A stretch of 64,000 nt of DNA from WGOA01 sp964429745. GTDB taxonomy: Bacteria; Bacteroidota; Bacteroidia; Chitinophagales; BACL12. Each line of letters begins with the position of its first letter. Position 1 is the first letter of the stretch. A program made the translations under genes and the position numbers. The stretch spans positions 1 through 64,000 of the forward strand of contig CAYSDI010000002.1 of the NCBI GenBank assembly GCA_964429745.1, in the 5' to 3' direction. The notes beneath the pieces are model-generated. The model saw nothing but the letters and a program-made list of their open reading frames with translations. It made no database searches and had not been told where the DNA came from. Below, in pieces: positions 26,424 through 35,718 of this stretch.

Positions 26424-28082
26424 ATGGTGAAAAACCTTTTTGTTACGGGCGGTGTAAGTTCTTCTTTGGGCAAAGGCATCTTCGCCGCTTCCCTGGCCAA
26501 ACTTCTGCAAGCCAGAGGTTACCGGGTTACGATCCAAAAATTTGATCCTTACATTAACATTGACCCAGGTACGCTCAATCCTTATGAGCATGGGGAATGT
26601 TATGTTACAGAAGACGGTGCCGAGACGGATCTCGACCTTGGGCACTACGAGCGCTTTCTGAACGTCCGCACCAGCCAGGCCAACAACGTCACTACCGGCA
26701 GGGTTTATCAAACGGTCATTGACAAAGAGCGCCGCGGGGATTTTCTGGGCAAAACCGTTCAAGTCATACCGCACATAACCGACGAGATTCAGCGGCGCAT
26801 GCTCCTGCTCGGTGAGACCGGAGACTACGACATTGTCATCACCGAAATTGGTGGCACCGTCGGCGACATTGAATCGCTGCCCTACATCGAATCCATTCGC
26901 CAACTGCACTGGCGGCTTGGCAAAAACGATTGCCTGGTCGTTCACCTGACCCTTATCCCCTACCTGGCCGCTGCCGGAGAACTGAAAACCAAACCCACGC
27001 AGCACTCGGTAAAATTGCTGCTCGAAGCAGGCGTTCAACCGGATATTCTGGTTTGTAGAACAGAACACGCCTTGAGCCAGGAATTGCGTCGAAAGGTTGC
27101 GCTGTTTTGCAACGTCAACATCAACGCAGTGATTGAAGCGCGGGATGCCGCGTCCATCTATGACGTACCGTTGGAAATGCTACATGAAAACATAGACCGC
27201 ATTGTGTTGGCTAAGTTGCGGCTGCCCTCCTCCGGTGAGCCAAATCTGCAAGATTGGCGCGACTTCCTGACCCGTTTAAAGAACCCAAAAACCGACGTCC
27301 GCATCGGCCTGGTGGGCAAGTATACCGAGTTGCAGGATGCTTACAAATCCATTCAGGAGTCTTTCATTCACGCCGGAGCGGCCAACGAATGCAAAGTGGT
27401 CCTGGAGCATATTCAATCGGAGTCCATTGACGAAGGCAATGCTGCTCGCCTGCTCGGCAATTTGCACGGCGTGTTGGTTGCACCTGGTTTTGGAGAGCGA
27501 GGAATCGAAGGCAAAATTGCCGCCATTCGCTACGCTCGCGAAAACAATGTCCCCTTTCTGGGCATCTGCCTGGGCATGCAATGCGCAGTCGTTGAGTTTG
27601 CGCGCAATGTGTTGGGCATGGACGGTGCCCATTCCACCGAAATAAACCCCAAAACCCCCTACCCTGTCATTGACAAAATGAAGGACCAGGCAGACCTCAA
27701 GGAAATGGGGGGGACCATGCGCCTCGGGGCTTACCCATGCCGAATCTTTCGCAAGACCAAGGCCTATGCGGTGTACGGCAAAATCAATATTGAAGAGCGG
27801 CACCGCCACCGCTTCGAATTCAACAACGATTACCTCAAAGATTTTGAGGCAGGAGGCATGATTGCGTCGGGCATAAATCCACAACAGAACCTGGTGGAAA
27901 TCATGGAACTGCGCAACCACCCCTGGTTTTTAGGGGTGCAATTCCACCCGGAATTTGGTTCCACAGTAGAGAGCCCAAGCCCTCTTTTCATGCATTTTGT
28001 CCGGGCTGCCTTGCATTTCAAGGAACAGGGGCCGGCAGCCCACAGTGCTCCTGTTCCGGAAGGGGCCAGACACGCTTTTTGA
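26424..28082 (+). CDS. pyrG: CTP synthase
   Basis: This 552-residue enzyme makes CTP from UTP, ATP and glutamine. The synthase domain starts with VTGGVSSSLGKGIFAASLAK, with YINIDPGTLNPYEHGE and EIGGTVGDIESLPYIESIR following. The glutamine amidotransferase domain begins near residue 290 (RIGLVGKYTELQDAYKSI). It carries the nucleophile cysteine in FLGICLGMQCAVVEFAR and the His-Glu pair in GVQFHPEFGS. Length and motifs are standard. It is followed after 212 nt by yidC, which has its own promoter. Confidence 0.98.
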   Translation: MVKNLFVTGGVSSSLGKGIFAASLAKLLQARGYRVTIQKFDPYINIDPGTLNPYEHGECYVTEDGAETDLDLGHYERFLNVRTSQANNVTTGRVYQTVIDKERRGDFLGKTVQVIPHITDEIQRRMLLLGETGDYDIVITEIGGTVGDIESLPYIESIRQLHWRLGKNDCLVVHLTLIPYLAAAGELKTKPTQHSVKLLLEAGVQPDILVCRTEHALSQELRRKVALFCNVNINAVIEARDAASIYDVPLEMLHENIDRIVLAKLRLPSSGEPNLQDWRDFLTRLKNPKTDVRIGLVGKYTELQDAYKSIQESFIHAGAANECKVVLEHIQSESIDEGNAARLLGNLHGVLVAPGFGERGIEGKIAAIRYARENNVPFLGICLGMQCAVVEFARNVLGMDGAHSTEINPKTPYPVIDKMKDQADLKEMGGTMRLGAYPCRIFRKTKAYAVYGKINIEERHRHRFEFNNDYLKDFEAGGMIASGINPQQNLVEIMELRNHPWFLGVQFHPEFGSTVESPSPLFMHFVRAALHFKEQGPAAHSAPVPEGARHAF

Positions 28083-28223
28083 ATCGGAGTTTGACTTGGA
28101 ATTTAAGCCAGAGATTTACTCAGGAGTTAATGCTGTGTTTTAGGTACTCTATGGTGCTGTGTTTAGGGCAGCTTGCCAGACGTTGCTTTGCTTGCCATGC
28201 CATCCTGTAGCGCTGTTGCGGGC

Positions 28224-28253
28224 TTTTCCTGCAGGGGGAAAACCCTATCTTTG
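28224..28253 (+). promoter_or_regulatory. yidC promoter
   Basis: TATCTTTG (28246-28253) is a perfect -7 box. TTTT (28224-28227), 18 nt upstream, is a weak -33. The box is 41 nt before the TTG start of yidC. Confidence 0.6.
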
Positions 28254-28294
28254 CCCCCTCTTTCCTTTTTTGAACCCACCCTGAATCTACCTCC

Positions 28295-30190
28295 TTGCAG
28301 GATTTTGATCGTTCCAGTATCATCGGATTCGTCCTTTTAGGCGTTCTGATGATCGTTTACCTCAACTGGCAGAGCCGCACCAATCAGGCGCTGGTTGAAG
28401 CAGAACAAATCCGGATGGATTCCATTGCGGATGTGCAGGCCCGCTTCCGCCAGGACAGCTTGCTGCGCGTAAATGAGCAGGCCAATCAGCCCGTGATTTC
28501 GGTCGAAGGGGTTGCTGCGGTTGCCACAACAGATTCGGTAGCGCTAAGCCTTCAGCAGCAGCGCCGGGCTTCCCGACTGGGCCTGTTCGCTCCTCTGGTG
28601 GAGGGTCAGGAAATCGAGTACACCATTGAAGATGACCATTTGCGGGTCAGTTTCTCCAACCGGGGAGGCCGCATCACGCAGGTTGGGCTCAAAAAATACA
28701 CGGATTACCTGGACCGCCCGCTGGAGCTGTTTTCTGAAGGAGAACTGACCTACCACTACTCATTTTTCTACGAAGGCAACCGAAGAATCAATACCGACAG
28801 TTTGTACGCCCAGGCCATGCCGGATGCGGACGGCAAAGGCATTCGCTTCCGCTTCCAAACTGGCCCAGACCAGTGGTTCGATCAGGTTTACCGCCTTGGG
28901 GATACGGCACACGTGTTGCACTACAAACTGGACTTTTCGAACTACCAGCAAGTTATTTCACCGGCGCAACCTTATCTGGAGCTTACCTGGAACGCAGACC
29001 TGAAGCGCCAGGAAACCAACCTGAAATACGAGCGTCAAATGACCAAAGCCTTCTTCCGCTACGCTGACGGGGAGACGGGCTATAAAACGCGCAACGGCAG
29101 CGAGGCGCTGGAGAGCAGGCTCTCCTGGATGAGTTATGTGGACCAGTTTTTCAACGCTACCCTCATTGCGTCCAATGGTTTTGAACGCGGGGGCGAAGTA
29201 TCCGTGAAGGCGTTCGAAGACGAAGACACCCTTCGAACAAAAGCCATGCGCAGCCGGCTCTTTTTAGAGGTGCCGCAAGAAGCCCAAAGTTCGGTGGATT
29301 TGCAGTTTGTCTTTGCTCCTAACCATTACCGCGGACTCAAGAAACTGGACCAGGATCTGGAGCGAGTTGTGCCCGTCGGAAGCAGCATTATCGGCTGGTG
29401 CAACAAGTTTGTGATCATCCCGATTTTCAACCTGCTCAACAGGAACATCGCCAATTACGGCATTATCATCCTCATTTTGACGCTGATCATCAAGGTGGCT
29501 TTTACCCCCCTCACCTACCGCTCGTATGTGAGCATGGTCAAAATGCGGTTGTTAAAGCCGGAGATGGACGCCATCAAGGAAAAATTTGGCGAGGACCAGC
29601 AGCGCATGAGCCAGGAAACAATGAAGCTGTATCAGCAAAGTGGCGTCAGTCCGCTGGGAGGCTGCCTCCCGCAACTGCTGCAGATGCCCATCCTCTTTGC
29701 TATGTACCGCTTTTTCCCAAACTCCATAGAACTGCGGCATGAGCCGTTTCTTTGGGCAACGGACTTAAGTTCATACGACTCCATTTTAGCACTGCCCTTT
29801 ACGATTCCATTTTACGGGGCACACGTGAGCCTTTTTACGCTCCTTGCGGCCATTACGTCTATCGCCTATGCGCGAATGAACAGCCAGATGACCGGGGCCA
29901 TGGGAGGGCAAATGGTGGTGATGCAATACCTGTTCCCCATCATGATGTTGTTCATTTTTAACAGTTTTTCCAGCGCGCTCACCTACTACTACCTGTTGAC
30001 CAACATCATCACCTTCGGGCAGCAGTGGCTGATCAAAACCTTCTTCGTTAATGAGGATGCGCTGCATGCGCAGATCCAGGTAAACAAAACCAAACCACGC
30101 AAAAAGGGTGGCTGGCAGGAACGCCTGGAGACCTATACAAAGGCCCAGCAGTCAAAAGCTAAAGCCGCCAAACCGGCTAAAAAGAAATGA
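28295..30190 (+). CDS. yidC: Membrane protein insertase YidC (TTG start)
   Basis: This 631-residue insertase places proteins into the inner membrane with or without Sec. The N-terminal helix (IIGFVLLGVLMIVYLNW) is followed by the large periplasmic P1 domain (about 60-350). The conserved insertase core has its five-helix bundle (YGIIILILTLIIKVAFTPLT, GGCLPQLLQMPILFAMYRFF, LLTNIITFGQQWLIKTFF), and the C-terminus is basic (KKGGWQERLE ending in AKPAKKK). The only suitable start is TTG at 28295, directly before the expected QDFDRSSIIGF; the next in-frame ATG lies inside the first helix. Its stop overlaps the next gene by 4 nt (ATGA). Confidence 0.95.
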   Translation: MQDFDRSSIIGFVLLGVLMIVYLNWQSRTNQALVEAEQIRMDSIADVQARFRQDSLLRVNEQANQPVISVEGVAAVATTDSVALSLQQQRRASRLGLFAPLVEGQEIEYTIEDDHLRVSFSNRGGRITQVGLKKYTDYLDRPLELFSEGELTYHYSFFYEGNRRINTDSLYAQAMPDADGKGIRFRFQTGPDQWFDQVYRLGDTAHVLHYKLDFSNYQQVISPAQPYLELTWNADLKRQETNLKYERQMTKAFFRYADGETGYKTRNGSEALESRLSWMSYVDQFFNATLIASNGFERGGEVSVKAFEDEDTLRTKAMRSRLFLEVPQEAQSSVDLQFVFAPNHYRGLKKLDQDLERVVPVGSSIIGWCNKFVIIPIFNLLNRNIANYGIIILILTLIIKVAFTPLTYRSYVSMVKMRLLKPEMDAIKEKFGEDQQRMSQETMKLYQQSGVSPLGGCLPQLLQMPILFAMYRFFPNSIELRHEPFLWATDLSSYDSILALPFTIPFYGAHVSLFTLLAAITSIAYARMNSQMTGAMGGQMVVMQYLFPIMMLFIFNSFSSALTYYYLLTNIITFGQQWLIKTFFVNEDALHAQIQVNKTKPRKKGGWQERLETYTKAQQSKAKAAKPAKKK

Positions 30191-30825
30191 GGATATCCCC
30201 CGTTATTCTGCGCGTATTTGCTTCGGGATTGTGGTTAGCTGCAATCTTAGCTTTAAGTTTTGGTGGATGTAAAACAGCGGCTCCATCCGATGCACAGGAG
30301 GCCATTGTTTTACCCGCTGACGCCGAGGAAACGCCTGCTGAGGAAACTGTGCAACCGGACCATATACCGTCAAGTGCGACCGAATGGCCGCTGCAAGAGG
30401 AGTTGGTCCTTTCGCTGCAAACCACCCCCTGCATGGGCACCTGCCCGATTTATCGGCTGGAGGTCTATCAGGACGGCACCCTTCGCTACCAGGGCAGTCA
30501 GTTCACGGAGCGCATTGGAACTTACCGCGGCAAGCTTCCTGTCAAGCGGCTGAAGGCCATTTTTGAGCAAGCCGAAGCGATCAACTTCGCCGATCTGTCA
30601 GACACGTACCCGACCGGAAACATGCAAATCATGGACTTGCCTTCTTCGATTTTGTACCTGCGAACGGATTCCTGGCAGAAACAAGTGGTCAGTCGGCGCT
30701 ACGCCAATCCCGATGTAGAAGGCGAACAAATCATCGTGGATCAACTCAGGGAACTTCAAGCAGCCATGGATGGGTTATTGCAGGAAACTGTTTTGGAATT
30801 AGTGGGGGAAGGGCGGCAGGATTAG
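30187..30825 (+). CDS. DUF6438 family lipoprotein
   Basis: This 212-residue protein has a lipoprotein signal with the lipobox LSFGGC near residue 28. An acidic, proline-containing linker follows. The domain then begins with LVLSLQTTPCMGTCPIYRLE and includes YQDGTLRYQGSQFTERIGTY, which resembles the Bacteroidota DUF6438 pattern with its CxGxCP motif. Function is unknown; it should sit in the periplasm, anchored to a membrane. The 4-nt overlap with yidC shows it is co-translated, but a role in membrane insertion is not shown. Confidence 0.78.
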   Translation: MRISPVILRVFASGLWLAAILALSFGGCKTAAPSDAQEAIVLPADAEETPAEETVQPDHIPSSATEWPLQEELVLSLQTTPCMGTCPIYRLEVYQDGTLRYQGSQFTERIGTYRGKLPVKRLKAIFEQAEAINFADLSDTYPTGNMQIMDLPSSILYLRTDSWQKQVVSRRYANPDVEGEQIIVDQLRELQAAMDGLLQETVLELVGEGRQD

Positions 30826-31004
30826 GACAACCGCAGATCGCGAACGTCGATAGTTGTCCACAATTTGGTACAGAAACGAACCATTTTCCCTCCGTTTTTT
30901 AACAAGGGTTGGGCCGTATGTTAAATAACGTTAACTTCAAACGGATACTTCTTACTTTTAAACGCCACATTCAAGCACAAAAGAATCAAATCAAACCTCT
31001 AATT

Positions 31005-33179
31005 ATGAAGAAAATTTCCTTATTCTTAATAACGGCTGCCTACTTTGCCGTAAGTTTGCAGGCACAGCGGAGCATGCCTCAAGCCTTGGAACTCCTGCAC
31101 CCTTCGCAGATGCTAATGTTAGAAAATAGGCACTTCATTAAGGAACTGCCAATCCCGACAACGCATTTACCCTTAGAGCGATCAGGTCCTGTCTCTTTTG
31201 TTGCACTTGGCGCAGCACCTAACATCTACACTACACTAATTGACGAGCAAAACCAGATTGATTACAACCCTTTGCTCGATGCTGTAGTGTTTGTCCACCG
31301 ACTGGACGTCCTTGGCAATACTGGAGTCGTAGGGTATGATCGTTCGCTCGATGGCGGTGCCAGCTTTACCAATAATATTTCCATTACCCCCGACTATGAA
31401 GCTGGGAGTGCGCCAGTAGGCGGCGGAAGATATCCCAACATTACTTTGTGGAACCCCGCTGGGAATACAAACCCTGCAAATGCCTACATTATTGAGTCTG
31501 GTCCCAATCTTCAACCAGGCGGAACGAACTGGGGATGGCTAAGAGCTACAAGTGCCCGGTTAAGCGATGGAAGCAACATCGCCGAAGACTATTACCAACA
31601 AGTTCCAGGTGCAAACAGCGAGTTCTTTCCTATGGGATTGAACGTTAATGCAGACGGCTCTGTTTGGAGTGTGCATACCCGCTTTACGGGAGCTCCAGAC
31701 GACTACGGAGTATTTTACATCAACAAAGGAGTGTTTAACACGACTACGAATCAGGTAGATTGGACCTTGGCTCACGAAACACTTGACGTTGACATGTCAG
31801 TTGGAAGCTCCGGAGAGAACTCAGGAGCTGATGCATGGAACATCGCTTTTGGACCTGACGGTCAAACTGGTTATGTGGTAATTTCCATGCACTCTAATTC
31901 ATCTCCTTACATTGGTTCACAGCCAATTGTCTACAAAAGTATTGATGCTGGAGATACTTGGACAAAGCTGCCAGAATATAATTTCAGCGGCAGCCCATTT
32001 TCAGATTTTTCAGTGTCTTTCGTTGGCACCGAATTAGGTGGCGGTGCACTTGGATTTAATCCCCATTTCAGCACTATTGACATCACAGTTGATGCAGATG
32101 ATGATTTGCACGTCTTTAGCAATGTCCGCTCCCATACCAATACAGGCCTTGATTCACTTGGTTTCTTTTGGGATGCTGCTGATGGTATTCTTGCGCACCT
32201 CACCACAAGCAATGGCAGCGACTGGTCCTTTAACTTAGTCGACTCCATTGTGACCGGCCCGGCCGGTACGGAAGCGGGCTTGGGAGCCGGTTTTTATATA
32301 TTCAACGCTACCAATATCAGCCGCTCTGCCGATGGTGAAAAGATTTTCTTTACCTGGAATGCTACTGATCCCAATGTCCTTAGTTACAATGGCTTGCCTA
32401 ATCTTCGGATTAAAGGCTACGACATTACCAGCCAAGAATACACCTTTACACGTGAGCCAACTGCTGGCTCTGCTGTTGATGGCACCATTCAATATCCGCG
32501 GAGTGCTCCTACGGTTATGGAAACCGGGGAAGACTTCGACTATGAAATTCCTGTTGAGTTTGCCCAACTGGGAATTTCCGATATTAATCCGGCTAACTTC
32601 TTCTTTATCCGCGGCGCCGGTTTCAACGAAGATGAATTCGGGGTCAGTGCTCCTAATGCAACGGCTGATTTCAGCTTTGTCGTTTCGACGACTGGCAGTG
32701 GTACGGTCATCTTTACCAACCTCTCCATTGATGCTTCCGAGTATGTTTGGGACTTTGGTGACTCCAGCCCACTTTCCGGTCTGACTAATCCCTCTAAGAC
32801 TTTCGGAGCATCCGGCGTTTACAACGTCTGCCTTACGGCAAAAAACAGTGGATCCCCAGCGACTGACGATACACAATGCAAGGCTGTAGATGTTTTGGTT
32901 AACGGCCTTGAAGACGCCCTGTTGGCTGAGGCCTTGACTGTATTCCCCAGCCCAACTTCCGGCCAATTGAACGTGACCATTAACGGTCAGGTTTCTGGTG
33001 AATTCACTATCCAGGTTTACAACCTGTTGGGTGAAGAAGTTGTTGCAGCCCAGCGAACCATTGCTGGCAGCAATGCATCCATCCAATTGGATTTGAGCTC
33101 ACTGGCCAACGGCCAATACCTGGTTAAGGTTCAGAACGAAGGCGCAGTTACCATGCGGTCCGTTTCTGTTTCTAAGTAA
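31005..33179 (+). CDS. T9SS-secreted Asp-box/PKD protein (paralogue 1)
   Basis: This 724-residue secreted protein begins with a signal peptide (MKKISLFLITAAYFAVSLQA). A sialidase-like beta-propeller region follows with Asp-box-like motifs (YDRSLDGGASFTNN, YKSIDAGDTWTKL). Next come a PKD domain (DASEYVWDFGDSSPLSGLTN) and a T9SS type A sorting domain (LTVFPSPTSGQLNVTINGQ). The frame extends upstream to 30909, but only the ATG at 31005 leads directly into a signal peptide. The following gene encodes a paralogue with the same order. By eye this copy is more AT-rich than its partner. Sialidase catalytic residues cannot be assigned, so an enzymatic role is open. Confidence 0.82.
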   Translation: MKKISLFLITAAYFAVSLQAQRSMPQALELLHPSQMLMLENRHFIKELPIPTTHLPLERSGPVSFVALGAAPNIYTTLIDEQNQIDYNPLLDAVVFVHRLDVLGNTGVVGYDRSLDGGASFTNNISITPDYEAGSAPVGGGRYPNITLWNPAGNTNPANAYIIESGPNLQPGGTNWGWLRATSARLSDGSNIAEDYYQQVPGANSEFFPMGLNVNADGSVWSVHTRFTGAPDDYGVFYINKGVFNTTTNQVDWTLAHETLDVDMSVGSSGENSGADAWNIAFGPDGQTGYVVISMHSNSSPYIGSQPIVYKSIDAGDTWTKLPEYNFSGSPFSDFSVSFVGTELGGGALGFNPHFSTIDITVDADDDLHVFSNVRSHTNTGLDSLGFFWDAADGILAHLTTSNGSDWSFNLVDSIVTGPAGTEAGLGAGFYIFNATNISRSADGEKIFFTWNATDPNVLSYNGLPNLRIKGYDITSQEYTFTREPTAGSAVDGTIQYPRSAPTVMETGEDFDYEIPVEFAQLGISDINPANFFFIRGAGFNEDEFGVSAPNATADFSFVVSTTGSGTVIFTNLSIDASEYVWDFGDSSPLSGLTNPSKTFGASGVYNVCLTAKNSGSPATDDTQCKAVDVLVNGLEDALLAEALTVFPSPTSGQLNVTINGQVSGEFTIQVYNLLGEEVVAAQRTIAGSNASIQLDLSSLANGQYLVKVQNEGAVTMRSVSVSK

Positions 33180-33212
33180 GCAGGATACCTCTTTACTGAG
33201 TTGCCATTTTTT

Positions 33213-33247
33213 AGAAGCCGCACCCTTGGGTGCGGCTTCTCTTTTTT
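33213..33247 (+). terminator. Rho-independent terminator after T9SS paralogue 1
   Basis: A perfect stem AGAAGCCGCACCC / GGGTGCGGCTTCT with a minimal loop (33213-33240) is followed by CTTTTTT. It is one of the clearest terminators in the window and separates the two paralogues. Confidence 0.92.
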
Positions 33248-33386
33248 ATCAAAAAACAAGGGAAAGGGCAATTTTATAGCCGTGGGGAGCAACAAGAATG
33301 GTTTTCTCCGTCACGAGAATGTCAATTAAGATTTTCTTAAGGTGTCTTAACCACCGCCTCCCTCGTATAATCCTTAGTTTTCCATA

Positions 33387-35612
33387 ATGGACCAAAGCAA
33401 ACTCTCCACCATGATTAACAGTAAAGCAATGCTGGCCATTTATTGGGTATTGGCTCTTCTCCCTTTGAACACGAGTGCTCAGGGAACGCTTTCCCCCAAA
33501 GCAGTGAAACACCAGGCCCTTCCTCAGGAAGTGCCGCTTTTAGATGCGGCAACGACGGATAGCGAGCCCAAGCTTTCCCCCATTCAAGAAGACTTGATCC
33601 GGGCCGGTTCAGCTGGAAATTTTATTGCCATTGGTACGGCCTACAACATTTTCACCATCCTGACCGAGGGGCAGAACCAGGTCAGTTGGAACGAAGCCCT
33701 AGAATCCGTCATTTTCGTGCACCGCCACAACGCGGGCACACCCGGCGGTTCTGGTGGTTTGTCTTTTGACCGATCTACTGATGGTGGGGAATCCTGGACC
33801 ACTAACACTGGGATTTCTCCGGGCTACAACGCGGGCAGCATTTCTGGAAATTTGGGTAACCGCTATCCAAGTGGCCTTCTCTTCAACCCTTCAGGCAATA
33901 CCAACCCCGACAATGCGTACGTGGCCGCTGTTGGTCCTGCCCTGGATGGCTCGTCTCCGGATGATAGCTGGGGCCTGGTCTTTCGAAACTCTTCACGGGC
34001 AGATGGCAGCGCGGTCAGCGAGTTTTACGGAGGCGATCCCGGCGATAGCGATTACTTTCCCTATGGGCTTAGCCAAACCTCCGACGGAAGCCTCTGGTAC
34101 ATTCTGGGCGTTCGCAATGGCACTGGTTCGGTCAGCGCGGACTCTTTAAATGGCTCAAAGTTCAAACTGTGGAAGGGCACCTTCAACAGCAGCAGCAGTG
34201 ATTTTGACTGGACCCTTGCTGCCACCCTGCGCCCGGACTACTTCACTTACCTCGAAGGTGGTTTCCTGAACCGCTACAACACCTTTACCTATAATCTGGC
34301 TTTCTCCCCGGATGGCCAAACTGGTTATGCCGTCATTATTGGAGGGCCAGCCGGCGGAGCTACCACCGGACTTTCGCCCAAACCGATTGTCTTTAAGTCA
34401 ACCGACGCGGGAAGCAGTTGGAATCCCCTTCCCGACTTTGATTTTGCCACCCTGCCGGCCATGGCCGACTTCCTCACCGGAGCCAATCAGGGCGAAGGTC
34501 CGATTTTGCCCTACTTCCTTAACCTGGATGCTGCCGTTGACCAAGATGGAAGCCTGCACTTGTTCAGTGAGGTCAATAGCCGTTTTACTGCCAGTACAGA
34601 TCCAGACTCCTTGTATTTCATTTACCTGGCCAATGTGCGGCCTGTTAGTTGCCTTTACCACTTAATCACTTCTAACGGCAGTGACTGGACGGCCAGCGTC
34701 GTTGACACGGTCAGGACCGAAGATGGGGCTCTGCCAAACCCCGGCACAACCGATCTGTCCGTGGGCACCAATGGCCAAATCAGCAGAAACGCGGACGGTT
34801 CCAAAATCTTCTTTACCTGGGCCGCTTCTGATATTAACATCCTGACTTTCAATGATCTTCCTAACCTGCTTGGTCGCGGTTATGACGTTGAGTCATTAGA
34901 ATATACGTTTATTTCAAATTTTACTGAAGGAACAGGCTTTGACGGAGTTGCTTTTTTCCCGACCATGGCCCCAACCGTTGTTGAAACAGGCAGCGACTTT
35001 GATTACGAAATGCCGGTGGTGTTCGCCATTCCTGGAACGGATGCTGCTTCCACAGCACAATTCGTTTATTCCAATGGCATTGGATTCAACGAAGTTGATT
35101 TTGGCGCTCTCGCACCAGCACCAACTGCCGGATTTACCTGGTCGTACATCGGTTACGGGGGCAGCGTGAACTTCACCAACACCTCGGTCAATGCTTCCTC
35201 CTACATTTGGGATTTCGGCGATGGGTTGCCGTTGAGCAGCCTGGTCAACCCTGCTCACCTTTTCCCGGAAAGCGGGGTGTTTAACGTCTGTCTGACAGCC
35301 AACAACGGTGGCGTTCCCAATACCTTTTGCCAGGATGTTGATGTGGTCAATGTTGGTCTTGCCGATGCTTCGTTAGCTAAGAGCCTTCAGGTAGGTCCAA
35401 ATCCGGCATCAGATCGCATCCAAGTCCGCTTAGATGGCAACACAGAAGTTACGGTGGAAGTGCTCGACGTCTTTGGGCGGCGTGTGCTACCCTTGCAAAA
35501 CTTCCGCAGTCAAACCGAACTTGACTTGTCCGCGCTTCCAACCGGAACCTACCAGGTTTTAGTTAGAGAGGGTGCCCGCTTTGCCACCCAAAGGCTCAGT
35601 GTTGTGCGCTGA
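33387..35612 (+). CDS. T9SS-secreted Asp-box/PKD protein (paralogue 2)
   Basis: This protein (741 residues from the first ATG, 733 from the ATG at 33411) has the same domain order as its upstream neighbour. It has a signal peptide (MLAIYWVLALLPLNTSAQG), a propeller-like region with Asp boxes (FDRSTDGGESWTTN, FKSTDAGSSWNPL), a PKD domain (NASSYIWDFGDGLPLSSLVN) and a T9SS type A domain (VGPNPASDRIQVRLDGN). Shared blocks such as RYPxxxxxNPxGNTNPxNAY show a tandem duplication. It has its own terminators on both sides, so the two copies are probably transcribed separately. The substrate or ligand is unknown. Confidence 0.82.
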   Translation: MDQSKLSTMINSKAMLAIYWVLALLPLNTSAQGTLSPKAVKHQALPQEVPLLDAATTDSEPKLSPIQEDLIRAGSAGNFIAIGTAYNIFTILTEGQNQVSWNEALESVIFVHRHNAGTPGGSGGLSFDRSTDGGESWTTNTGISPGYNAGSISGNLGNRYPSGLLFNPSGNTNPDNAYVAAVGPALDGSSPDDSWGLVFRNSSRADGSAVSEFYGGDPGDSDYFPYGLSQTSDGSLWYILGVRNGTGSVSADSLNGSKFKLWKGTFNSSSSDFDWTLAATLRPDYFTYLEGGFLNRYNTFTYNLAFSPDGQTGYAVIIGGPAGGATTGLSPKPIVFKSTDAGSSWNPLPDFDFATLPAMADFLTGANQGEGPILPYFLNLDAAVDQDGSLHLFSEVNSRFTASTDPDSLYFIYLANVRPVSCLYHLITSNGSDWTASVVDTVRTEDGALPNPGTTDLSVGTNGQISRNADGSKIFFTWAASDINILTFNDLPNLLGRGYDVESLEYTFISNFTEGTGFDGVAFFPTMAPTVVETGSDFDYEMPVVFAIPGTDAASTAQFVYSNGIGFNEVDFGALAPAPTAGFTWSYIGYGGSVNFTNTSVNASSYIWDFGDGLPLSSLVNPAHLFPESGVFNVCLTANNGGVPNTFCQDVDVVNVGLADASLAKSLQVGPNPASDRIQVRLDGNTEVTVEVLDVFGRRVLPLQNFRSQTELDLSALPTGTYQVLVREGARFATQRLSVVR

Positions 35613-35655
35613 GGACCGCTGCAGCACCCCCTTCAAAAAGTTATCCACTCAACCG

Positions 35656-35688
35656 AAAGCCGGCTCCCAGTTTTGGGGGCCGGCTTTT
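35656..35688 (+). terminator. Rho-independent terminator after T9SS paralogue 2
   Basis: A 13-bp stem AAAGCCGGCTCCC / GGGGGCCGGCTTT with one G-T pair and a short AGTTTT-type loop is followed by T. It lies 43 nt after the stop. Confidence 0.85.
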
Positions 35689-35718
35689 GCGTCAGTGTAG
35701 TTTGGCGGCTTGTCCATT

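Noticed and set aside
31005..35612. Calling the Asp-box proteins sialidases
   Set aside because: Asp boxes mark the propeller fold only; the arginine triad and catalytic residues of sialidases could not be identified.
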